Origin: QYQD01 sp040755415
GTDB taxonomy: Bacteria; Desulfobacterota; QYQD01
Reading direction: 5' to 3'
Length of the DNA stretch: 8,858 nt
NCBI GenBank assembly: GCA_040755415.1
Contig: JBFMAZ010000040.1
Span: 1 to 8,858 of the forward strand
The position numbers and the translations under genes were made by a program. This document shows positions 1-4,360 of the stretch, one piece after another. Numbering within the stretch: the stretch's first letter is position 1; each line of letters opens with the position of its first letter. Under the pieces are notes generated by a model that saw only the letters and a program-made list of their open reading frames with translations, searched no databases and was not told the origin of the DNA.

Positions 1-114
1 AAGTAATTACGAAAAATTCGCCGCCCTAACACTTTTTCAAAAGTCAAGCAAAAAACGACATGGATGCAAAATTTTTCTCCGTTTTCTCAGTATTCAACAT
101 ATGCAAAAACCTAA

Positions 115-231
115 CCGGACAAAGCTGCATGTAAATATGCTTTTCTTGTTTGGTTATTTGTGATCCTCTTCGGCACCGGCCTGATCGGTCTGGCTGGAGC
201 GGCCCGGAGGAAGTTGGGGAAGAAAAAGTAA
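115..231 (+). pseudogene. Remnant of a PEP-CTERM-like C-terminal sorting tail
   Basis: An open stretch on the plus strand follows a TAA at 112-114 and ends in TAA at 229-231. It encodes about 38 residues with no start codon of its own. The last part, from codon 160, reads VILFGTGLIGLAGAARRK and then LGKKK: a hydrophobic segment with glycines followed by a basic cluster. This is the layout of PEP-CTERM tails, which exosortase recognises in Gram-negative bacteria. The Pro-Glu-Pro box that should precede the hydrophobic segment is absent, and no PEP-bearing reading frame continues upstream. I read it as the decayed or rearranged 3' end of a secreted-protein gene. Positions 1-114 hold nothing else I can name. 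It could also be a chance hydrophobic ORF; the fit to the family tail is the only support. Confidence 0.45.
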
Positions 232-376
232 TGAAAGCAGGAGAGCCTAAAAGCTGAAGGCAAGAAAGCTGAAAGCGAGAGGGTTGAAAGCAAGAAGGCT
301 CAAAGCTGGAAAGCGAGAAAGCTCAAAGCTGGAAAGCGAGAAAGCTCAAAGCTGGAAAGCGAGAAAGCTCAAAGCT
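231..376. repeat. Purine-rich imperfect repeats with three perfect 23-bp tandem copies
   Basis: Short variants of GAAAGCGAGAAAGCT recur from about 257 onward. The array then settles into three identical 23-bp units at 301-323, 324-346 and 347-369, followed by the first 7 bases of a fourth at 370-376. Each unit can be seen as a 15-bp piece plus an 8-bp CAAAGCTG piece, so it probably arose by slippage. No spacers, coding frame or known protein-binding motif is evident. The first bases overlap a 20-bp stretch (227-246) that recurs at 1251-1270. Confidence 0.85.
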
Positions 377-401
377 CTATGCCCTATGCACCAAGCTCCC
401 T

Positions 402-445
402 GGAGTTAACCCTTGGTTTTATAAAAGGCTAAAGCCTTAACTCCA
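402..445. repeat. Small nested inverted repeat
   Basis: Outer arms GGAGTTAA (402-409) and TTAACTCC (438-445) enclose a perfect inner hairpin, AAGGCT-AA-AGCCTT. The inner hairpin shares bases with the right outer arm, so two alternative structures are possible. It lies just beyond the terminator of the zinc-finger antitoxin gene. This piece is absent from the matching flank of the next cassette, so it may be an insertion. No function is assigned. Confidence 0.5.
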
Positions 446-459
446 TGCTCAAGAAGTCA

Positions 460-495
460 GGAGTAAAAAGGAAGGGCGGGGAAACCCCGCCCTTT
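460..495 (-). terminator. Rho-independent terminator after the DUF4258/YgiT-type module
   Basis: A perfect 10-bp GC-rich stem (AAGGGCGGGG at 472-481 with its complement at 485-494) has a 3-nt loop. On the minus strand it is followed by CC and then five T residues. It begins a few bases after the TAA of the zinc-finger antitoxin gene. The same stem core recurs at 1321-1351. Confidence 0.85.
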
Positions 496-499
496 GCTT

Positions 500-745
500 T
501 TATTGGGCTACCTGGAAAGAACGTCCCATAGGTTGAAAGGCTTCTACTTCTTGACGTTCTAATTTGGACCTGATCTCTTCAAATCGCCGGACTGTCTCCT
601 GGGAATAAAGGCGTTCCCCACAATGCAGACAAACCTCCGCCTGTACCTTGATTACGGCGATATGGGCCCCACCTCGCAACAATTTTTCGACCTCTTTTTC
701 CATCAGTTCGCCGCCACACACCGGACACTTGTTGAAGGGCATCAT
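500..745 (-). CDS. YgiT-type zinc-finger antitoxin
   Basis: An 81-residue protein with two CxxC knuckles, CPVCGG at residues 7-12 and CLHCGE at 39-44, which should bind one zinc ion. A helical, charged C-terminal half follows (RRFEEIRSKLERQEVE). This is the zinc-finger half of MqsA/YgiT antitoxins without their helix-turn-helix domain, so it probably neutralises its toxin but may not bind DNA by itself. The start is ATG 745, with an AGGAGG 8 nt upstream; longer in-frame extensions lie inside the toxin gene. It begins 5 nt after the DUF4258 toxin stop, giving a toxin-first order as in mqsRA. A strong terminator follows. The family and pairing are clear; neutralisation is inferred from context. 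Confidence 0.9.
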   Translation of the reverse strand: MMPFNKCPVCGGELMEKEVEKLLRGGAHIAVIKVQAEVCLHCGERLYSQETVRRFEEIRSKLERQEVEAFQPMGRSFQVAQ

Positions 746-750
746 AGTTG

Positions 751-1059
751 CTACCTCCTCTTTCGCCAGTCGATCCATTTTTGGGGATCCGGCCTGTAAA
801 CGGTAATTAATACAGCCCACCGACTTCTTTCATTATATGCCCATACGCTATGGACAGGCTCTCCGCGAAAATTACAACCATAAATCAGGAAGCTCGGATA
901 AGGTCTGTCTGTTATATAACTCTCAATGATCTCGCCTTGGAATACGGAAAAGAATATTTCGTCGAAAGTAAGACCATCAGCCTGGGCTTCTTCATCCGCA
1001 TGATCGGTAATTCGGATTCGATTGGCCCTGATGGCTTCAATGATATCATTTATGTTCAT
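751..1059 (-). CDS. DUF4258 family putative toxin
   Basis: A 102-residue protein matching the DUF4258 family, commonly found beside YgiT-type zinc fingers and treated as a RelE-fold-like toxin. Visible landmarks are the N-terminal ITDHADEEA (residues 18-25, with conserved His20), the DRPYPS segment at 51-56, and the C-terminal LITVYRPDPQKW strand (84-95). The basic end (WRKRR) also encodes the Shine-Dalgarno site of the next gene. The frame stays open upstream to 1203, but that stretch crosses the promoter at 1116-1144 and does not resemble the family, so I place the start at ATG 1059. No clear ribosome site precedes this ATG, so low translation of the toxin is possible. RNase activity is an inference from related toxins, not seen here. 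Confidence 0.88.
   Translation of the reverse strand: MNINDIIEAIRANRIRITDHADEEAQADGLTFDEIFFSVFQGEIIESYITDRPYPSFLIYGCNFRGEPVHSVWAYNERSRWAVLITVYRPDPQKWIDWRKRR
754..759 (-). promoter_or_regulatory. Shine-Dalgarno site deciding the antitoxin start
   Basis: A perfect AGGAGG lies within the last two arginine codons of the toxin gene, 8 nt before ATG 745. It fixes the antitoxin start and suggests coupled translation, with the antitoxin's site loaded as ribosomes finish the toxin. Confidence 0.85.
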
Positions 1060-1115
1060 ATTTATACAGACGTTTTTGTCGGAGGTATGAATACGACTTT
1101 TATATAACTCAAATA

Positions 1116-1144
1116 AGTATAACACCATAAGCCTTAAAAGGCAA
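1116..1144 (-). promoter_or_regulatory. Sigma-70 promoter of the DUF4258/YgiT-type module, with palindrome
   Basis: The minus strand carries TTGCCT (1139-1144), a 17-nt spacer, and TATACT (1116-1121). This predicts a transcript start near 1108 and a leader of about 50 nt before ATG 1059. A perfect 12-bp inverted repeat, GCCTT-TT-AAGGC (1131-1142), overlaps the -35 box and spacer and could be an operator. The adjoining antitoxin has no evident DNA-binding domain, so the regulator, if any, may be another protein. Confidence 0.7.
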
Positions 1145-1250
1145 TGGACTTCGACTACAGTCCGGCTGGTCTGGGCGGAATTGCCTGTTACAAATCCGCA
1201 CACCTCGGCGCATCTTCAGGTGGTATTTTGGCGAAGAAAGTTCACGAAGA

Positions 1251-1306
1251 AGTAATGAAAGCAAGAGAGCTGAAGGAGTTAGAAGGCAGAATACAGGAAG
1301 TCAGGA
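1251..1306. repeat. Cassette flank related to 227-246 and 453-462
   Basis: The 20 bases at 1251-1270 match 227-246 at 19 positions (AGTAATGAAAGCAAGAGAGC here). GAAGTCAGGA at 1297-1306 recurs at 453-462. Both flanks are purine-rich and lie just outside the terminator of a TA module, in the same order and orientation. I read them as diverged copies of one flanking sequence. No gene is seen between 1145 and 1360. Confidence 0.65.
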
Positions 1307-1315
1307 TACAGAAGG

Positions 1316-1356
1316 AAAAAGCAAAGGGCGGGGAATATCCCCGCCCTTTGCTTTTT
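1316..1356. terminator. Strong, probably bidirectional terminator after DUF2442
   Basis: A perfect 14-bp GC-rich stem (1321-1334 with 1338-1351) has an ATA loop. It is extended by AAAAA on one side and TTTTT on the other, for 19 pairs in all. It begins a few bases after the TAG of the DUF2442 gene and would act on either strand. Its core GGGCGGGG...CCCCGCCC matches the terminator at 460-495. Confidence 0.9.
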
Positions 1357-1360
1357 GGTG

Positions 1361-1627
1361 CTACTTCTTCGCTCTGGATTGGTCAGGAAAAAGAAAACCC
1401 AAGACACTCAAGTCTTCGTCTAAATCCGGCCAATAGATTCCATACCCCGATGGAGAAATCTCGTAATTTTTTAACTGTTCTCTGGTTGCTTCTGAAAGCT
1501 TGGGATACCAGGCTAAAGGAATAGTTATAGTTCTTCCATCGGTTAAATATACTTGCATAGAATGCTTCAAAAATTTTAGATCCAATATACCTGGTAGCTT
1601 AATCTGTTCGGCTATAGAAGTATTCAT
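1361..1627 (-). CDS. DUF2442 family protein, likely antitoxin-like partner of DUF4160
   Basis: An 88-residue protein with the DUF2442 layout. It has a beta-rich start with VYLTDGRTITIPLAWYPKL (residues 26-44), a short helix (TREQLKNYEI, 48-57), and the hallmark GYGIYWPDLDEDLSV near the C terminus (61-75). DUF2442 and DUF4160 proteins are often encoded as adjacent pairs and are predicted, not proven, to form TA-like modules. ATG 1627 is preceded by GAGGG about 9 nt upstream and lies 29 nt inside the end of the DUF4160 gene, so translation is probably coupled. A strong terminator follows directly. There is no obvious DNA-binding domain. Which of the pair is toxic cannot be told from sequence. 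Confidence 0.88.
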   Translation of the reverse strand: MNTSIAEQIKLPGILDLKFLKHSMQVYLTDGRTITIPLAWYPKLSEATREQLKNYEISPSGYGIYWPDLDEDLSVLGFLFPDQSRAKK

Positions 1628-1844
1628 TCCATTTTCCCTCGATTATACGTCTGTTATCCTTTATTACATCCAGGACAATCCTTAACTGGCTTGCGTTGAG
1701 GTTATAACTCCACACTAATTGACATGAAGGTATCCAAAACTTTGCCTCGCCGCCTTGGCCTATGACATGAATATGGCAGGGCTCAAACCCTTCATTACTA
1801 TAAAAGAGAAATCTGAAACCCTTTTCTCGAAGTATGGTAGGCAT
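1599..1844 (-). CDS. DUF4160 family protein, first gene of a TA-like pair
   Basis: An 81-residue protein with clear DUF4160 marks. These are the N-terminal MPTILREKGFRFLFYSNEG (residues 1-19), the EPCHIHV motif (21-27) with two histidines that could bind metal or act catalytically, GEAKFWI (32-38), and a C-terminal helix ending WNEYFYS. Length is typical. It is the upstream gene of the pair with DUF2442, and the two overlap by 29 nt. A well-placed promoter lies 50-80 nt upstream. The biochemical role of the family is not established; a toxin role is only suggested by gene organisation. Confidence 0.88.
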   Translation of the reverse strand: MPTILREKGFRFLFYSNEGFEPCHIHVIGQGGEAKFWIPSCQLVWSYNLNASQLRIVLDVIKDNRRIIEGKWNEYFYSRTD

Positions 1845-1896
1845 TTATTACCCTGACCTATCTCAATATTCTTCATCGGCTGTCTCTTTGATTTGA

Positions 1897-1925
1897 ACTA
1901 TAGCATTACAACCTCTAAAAGGCAA
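1897..1925 (-). promoter_or_regulatory. Sigma-70 promoter of the DUF4160/DUF2442 module
   Basis: The minus strand carries TTGCCT (1920-1925), 17 nt, and TATAGT (1897-1902), with a leader of about 45 nt before ATG 1844. The -35 box plus flanking bases (ATTGCCTTTTA) is identical to that of the promoter at 1116-1144. A related CAGTCCG motif lies 19 nt upstream here (1944-1950) and 14 nt upstream there (1158-1164). Confidence 0.7.
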
Positions 1926-1984
1926 TAAGATTAAAACCTTGCGCAGTCCGCTAGGTGGATGGGTAATGTGCTCGCTATGCATGT

Positions 1985-2398
1985 TCAATCGTCGTCAAAA
2001 AGTAGTTCAAAATCCCTTGGGGTTATAATTCTTATCCCTTGATATATCCCGATCGCAAGCAAATCTTTATCGCCGGTGACCAGAAAGTCCGCCTTTGCAG
2101 CCAGGGCACAGACCAGTATCAAGTCGTCGTTCCTGTCTCGGCAGACCCCCTTCACCTCGACATTCCCCTCAATAGGATCTATGATGAAAGACAGTTCTCT
2201 GATAAGGGACAGGGCATCTTTTGTCTCTGATCTGCTCACAGAAAATTGTTTATGGAGCTTTTCTTCAAATTCGGCCAGGATAAAAGGACAGGTGTATAAC
2301 TTAAACTCTTGCTTGTTTGCCCTTGAAAGCAGTTTCGAACACAATCCATCCGTCAGGAAGGCTGAAATCAAGACATTGGTATCAAAAAGGGCTTTCAA
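1985..2398 (-). CDS. PIN-domain toxin (VapC-like ribonuclease)
   Basis: A 137-residue PIN-domain protein of the type annotated as a TA toxin component of the PIN family. The acidic residues expected for the metal-dependent RNase site are present: Asp6 in LFDTN, Glu43 in FILAEFEEKL, Asp91/Asp92 in RNDDLILVCALAA, and Asp110 and Asp112 in VTGDKDLL. The C terminus, RIITPRDFELLF, is also typical. The start is TTG at 2398, overlapping the TGA of the antitoxin gene by 4 nt (TTGA), with AAGGCGG upstream; a TTG start would lower toxin output relative to antitoxin. The RNA target cannot be read from sequence. No clear terminator follows; the next promoter begins about 60 nt downstream of the stop. Confidence 0.9.
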   Translation of the reverse strand: MKALFDTNVLISAFLTDGLCSKLLSRANKQEFKLYTCPFILAEFEEKLHKQFSVSRSETKDALSLIRELSFIIDPIEGNVEVKGVCRDRNDDLILVCALAAKADFLVTGDKDLLAIGIYQGIRIITPRDFELLFDDD

Positions 2399-2613
2399 GA
2401 TACCGCCTTAAAAACGTCTTCATCCGTAACAATCCCGGCCCGTTTTGCCTTTCGAACCAAGGTCTTTTTAAGCCTTTTAAAACGTTCTTCCCATAGATAA
2501 GCCCGCAGCGATTCTTTTATAATTTCACTCTTTGCCATACCGCTTTCTTTTGCGAACTTATTAAGTTTTGAAGCCATTTCTTCCGGGAGGCTGACAGAAA
2601 TCACAGTCCTCAT
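2395..2613 (-). CDS. Ribbon-helix-helix (CopG-type) antitoxin
   Basis: A 72-residue protein. The N terminus RTVISVSLPEEMASKLNKFA (residues 2-21) forms the DNA-contacting strand and first helix of a ribbon-helix-helix fold. GMAKSEIIKESLRAYL (25-40) gives the turn and second helix. The basic and then acidic C-terminal tail (after residue 45) is the likely toxin-binding part. The gene is first in the operon and overlaps the PIN toxin start by 4 nt, the classic antitoxin-first layout. It probably represses its own promoter through the direct repeats at 2637-2654. Family assignment is confident. Confidence 0.9.
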   Translation of the reverse strand: MRTVISVSLPEEMASKLNKFAKESGMAKSEIIKESLRAYLWEERFKRLKKTLVRKAKRAGIVTDEDVFKAVS

Positions 2614-2636
2614 AACTTATCACCCCTTATTTTTTG

Positions 2637-2654
2637 TATTACAAACTATTACAA
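2637..2654 (-). promoter_or_regulatory. Direct-repeat operator candidate for the ribbon-helix-helix antitoxin
   Basis: TTGTAATA occurs twice on the minus strand (2647-2654 and 2637-2644) with a 10-bp period, so both copies face the same side of the helix. They overlap the proposed -10 box. Ribbon-helix-helix dimers commonly bind in tandem on such spaced repeats, so autorepression is the natural reading. Confidence 0.55.
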
Positions 2655-2671
2655 GCTATCCTTTGCGTCAA
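2643..2671 (-). promoter_or_regulatory. Promoter of the ribbon-helix-helix/PIN module
   Basis: The minus strand carries TTGACG (2666-2671), a 17-nt spacer, and a weak -10 TAGTTT (2643-2648). The leader to ATG 2613 is short. The -35 box is good and the -10 box poor, so the exact -10 could be a neighbouring TAATAG-like hexamer with shorter spacing. Confidence 0.55.
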
Positions 2672-2717
2672 GGGGAAAAATTGACGCCGGCCTGAAAGGT
2701 TAATTCCTGAAAGTTAT

Positions 2718-2886
2718 GGCCACAGATTTTCGCTGATGCCCGCAGAAAAGCTTTTTTACCGCTGAGAACGCAGAGTCCACAGAGAAAGATTGTGAGACAG
2801 ACAATATGCTACTCAGCGTTCTCCGTGATCTCTGCGGTAAATATAAAGCTGTTAATATCCTGATAATCTGCGTTTATCTGCGTCCC
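2718..2886. repeat. Dispersed imperfect palindromic repeat element
   Basis: Two arms in opposite orientation carry related text. The left arm has ACCGCTGAGAACGCAGAG (2758-2775). The right arm, read on the minus strand, has ACCGCAGAGATCACGGAGAA and then CGCTGAG (2839 down to 2813). Outer parts with CACAGATT and CGCAGATT-like words extend to both ends. From memory, this CGCAGAG/CTCTGCG family is widely scattered between genes of environmental bacteria. The element fills the space between the PIN module promoter and the ThiF-like gene. Its right end runs into the ThiF-like gene and supplies its stop codon. No target duplication was seen. Confidence 0.65.
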
Positions 2887-3752
2887 AAGAAAAACTTTTT
2901 TACGTACCACCTTTTCAATCGCTGAATTGGATTTCGATTACCCCAGCGTAGATAACCCTGTTTATAAACCTGAAGATATGGGTCGAATTGAAAATAGTAC
3001 GGAACGGCCTTTATTTTTCTCCTTTTCAGGATGATGTTCATAACTTCCGTGGCCACCAGGGCGCTGCAGAGCTGGCAGGCCAGCCCCAAGGAAGGCCCGG
3101 TTTGTTTGGTAAGGTCTATTGATGATGACTTAATGTACTTAAGATGTGTGGCCTTGGGTGCCAGACCCAGGCCAAAGGCTATGAGCTTATCGATTTCTGG
3201 CAGATTATCATTAAGATCAAAATATTCATCGAAACTCATACCATGGGGGGTGAAGACATGCAGGGTGGCGCTGAACCCCATAGGCCCTGAGGTAATGGCA
3301 TAAATACCACGATCTCCGGCCTCTTTGAAAAGCAAACGGCGGGTTTCTATATTGAAGAAGTCTATACCGTCCACCACGACATCTGCGTCCTTCAGAAATT
3401 CGGGGATGTTATCCTTGCTTATACCCTGGTCAAAAACTTTTATATCGGCTTGTGGGTTTATGGCCAGGGCCATCTTTTTCATGGCTTCAGCCTTATGCAT
3501 GCCGACGGTTTCCATGGTAGCTCCCACCTGCCGGTTGAAATTGGCTGTTTCAAAATGGTCGAAGTCAGCGATATTGAAGCGTTCGAATCCGGTGCGGGCT
3601 AATGTGAGGAGGTAGTGGCCGCCTACGCCGCCGACCCCGGCAATGGCTATTCGGGCCTTCTTAATCTTTTGCTGTTCTTCAGGAGATATGAGCCCTATGT
3701 TCCGGCAGAAGGCCTCATCGTATGACCAGGAGATTGTAGAATCATCTTTCAT
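2874..3752 (-). CDS. ThiF/TcdA-like E1-type adenylyltransferase
   Basis: A 292-residue member of the ThiF/MoeB/E1 superfamily, which activates a carboxyl group by adenylation with ATP. The Rossmann core has the nucleotide loop GVGGVGG (residues 39-45), the strand-end acidic IADFD (61-65), the NFNRQVG motif with Arg74 (71-77), Lys87, and VVDGID (126-131). The N-terminal YDEAFCRNIGLIS resembles the start of TcdA/CsdL-type proteins. The only cysteines are 16, 226 and 229. There is no pair of CxxC motifs for zinc and no cysteine in the usual catalytic loop, so sulfur transfer is unlikely. No ubiquitin-like, E2-like or JAB gene is nearby, so the substrate is unknown. The gene starts 16 nt after the RelE-type toxin and has no well-placed ribosome site. 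The final residues (GRR) and the stop come from a dispersed repeat. Confidence 0.85.
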   Translation of the reverse strand: MKDDSTISWSYDEAFCRNIGLISPEEQQKIKKARIAIAGVGGVGGHYLLTLARTGFERFNIADFDHFETANFNRQVGATMETVGMHKAEAMKKMALAINPQADIKVFDQGISKDNIPEFLKDADVVVDGIDFFNIETRRLLFKEAGDRGIYAITSGPMGFSATLHVFTPHGMSFDEYFDLNDNLPEIDKLIAFGLGLAPKATHLKYIKSSSIDLTKQTGPSLGLACQLCSALVATEVMNIILKRRKIKAVPYYFQFDPYLQVYKQGYLRWGNRNPIQRLKRWYVKKFFLGRR

Positions 3753-3768
3753 ATCAGGCAGTAAATGG

Positions 3769-4029
3769 CTATCCTTCTTTTCTTAAAAGGTCATGCGTAC
3801 CAACTCTTCGTAATTCAAGGATTTCACCGTCGTATCGTAAGGTCATCCGATAGCCCCTGGTTATTCTTACCTCGAACTTGTCAGCGCCCTTGAGTTTTTT
3901 CATCTTAAGTGAGGGATACCTGGGATTTTTGACCAGGAGGGTGATCTGTTTATCAACGTGTTTTTGAATTTCCAGTGAAAGGCCTCGGTAATCTTTCAGG
4001 AAGGATTCTGTACGCCTAATTTTCATCAT
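3769..4029 (-). CDS. RelE/ParE-family toxin
   Basis: An 86-residue RelE-fold toxin, probably a ribosome-dependent or free mRNA interferase. It has the usual helical N-terminal half (SFLKDYRGLSLEIQKHVDKQI), then LKMKKLKGADKFEVRITRGYRMTL (residues 41-64) with the basic residues Arg55, Arg58 and Arg61 on the central sheet, and ends RRVGTHDLLRKEG (74-86) with His79 in the position of a likely active-site residue. Two adjacent ATG codons (4029 and 4026) are possible starts. It overlaps the end of the antitoxin gene by 14 nt, so translation is coupled. RelE and YafQ subfamilies are both possible; substrate is not determined. Confidence 0.9.
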   Translation of the reverse strand: MMKIRRTESFLKDYRGLSLEIQKHVDKQITLLVKNPRYPSLKMKKLKGADKFEVRITRGYRMTLRYDGEILELRRVGTHDLLRKEG

Positions 4030-4291
4030 GAATATCCTTCAAGAGATCTTCCACATTTTCAAAGTCCTTATATCGGCCCTTTCTTAGATCCTCATCTGCT
4101 TTCCTTTCCTTTTCTTGCCACTCCGGCGTCCAAAACCAGGCCTGGTCTCTTGGCACTTTGATAGTTTTGATGGGTACTATTTTTGCTGCATTCCCCTCTA
4201 TTACAAAATCTATTTCATCGCCCGGTCTTAGCCTTAGCGTCTCCAAGACCTTTTTAGGAATGGCTACCTGCCTTTTGGAACTTATCTTCAT
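4016..4291 (-). CDS. AbrB/MazE/SpoVT-type antitoxin
   Basis: A 91-residue protein. The N-terminal swapped-hairpin domain, MKISSKRQVAIPKKVLETLR (residues 1-20) followed by LRPGDEIDFVIEG, is typical of AbrB/MazE/SpoVT DNA-binding antitoxins. The C-terminal region from about residue 55 is highly charged (EKERKADEDLRKGRYKDFEN) and ends in a short helix, VEDLLKDI, of the kind that wraps RelE-like toxins. I chose ATG 4291 because the in-frame TTG at 4303 directly abuts the GGGGG ribosome site, while the ATG lies 12 nt beyond it. It pairs with the overlapping RelE-type toxin. A 13-bp palindrome at the promoter is the likely autoregulatory site. Confidence 0.9.
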   Translation of the reverse strand: MKISSKRQVAIPKKVLETLRLRPGDEIDFVIEGNAAKIVPIKTIKVPRDQAWFWTPEWQEKERKADEDLRKGRYKDFENVEDLLKDIHDEN

Positions 4292-4318
4292 GGTAAATGA
4301 CAACCCCCTACTTTACTA

Positions 4319-4331
4319 TTTTACAGTAAAA
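4319..4331 (-). promoter_or_regulatory. Palindromic operator candidate for the AbrB-type antitoxin
   Basis: A perfect inverted repeat, TTTTAC-A-GTAAAA, lies just downstream of and overlapping the -10 box, where bound protein would block transcription start. A second half-like word, TTTACTA (4312-4318), adjoins it. Its position fits autorepression by the TA complex. Confidence 0.6.
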
Positions 4332-4357
4332 TATATCCATTAAGTTACCAATGTCAA
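4330..4357 (-). promoter_or_regulatory. Sigma-70 promoter of the AbrB/RelE module
   Basis: The minus strand has a consensus -35 TTGACA (4352-4357), 16 nt, and -10 TATATT (4330-4335). It starts only a few bases beyond the stop of the RND exporter, with no hairpin between, so read-through from the export operon is also possible. This is the best-matching promoter in the window. Confidence 0.8.
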
Positions 4358-4360
4358 GAG

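Noticed and set aside
111..293. Minus-strand 60-residue reading frame
   Set aside because: Its sequence is low-complexity antisense text of the purine repeats and the PEP-CTERM-like remnant, with no ribosome site.
301..376. Tandem 23-bp repeats as a CRISPR array
   Set aside because: Copies are directly joined with no spacers, and no cas genes are present.
1060..1203. N-terminal extension of the DUF4258 protein
   Set aside because: It runs over a well-formed promoter and does not resemble the family; ATG 1059 starts the conserved part.
1144..1524. Plus-strand 126-residue reading frame
   Set aside because: It crosses the purine-rich flank, the terminator hairpin and the antisense of DUF2442; no family resemblance.
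2874..3752. ThiF-like gene as part of an antiphage ubiquitin-like conjugation system
   Set aside because: No ubiquitin-like, E2-like, JAB peptidase or cyclase gene is nearby, and no catalytic cysteine is seen in the expected loop.
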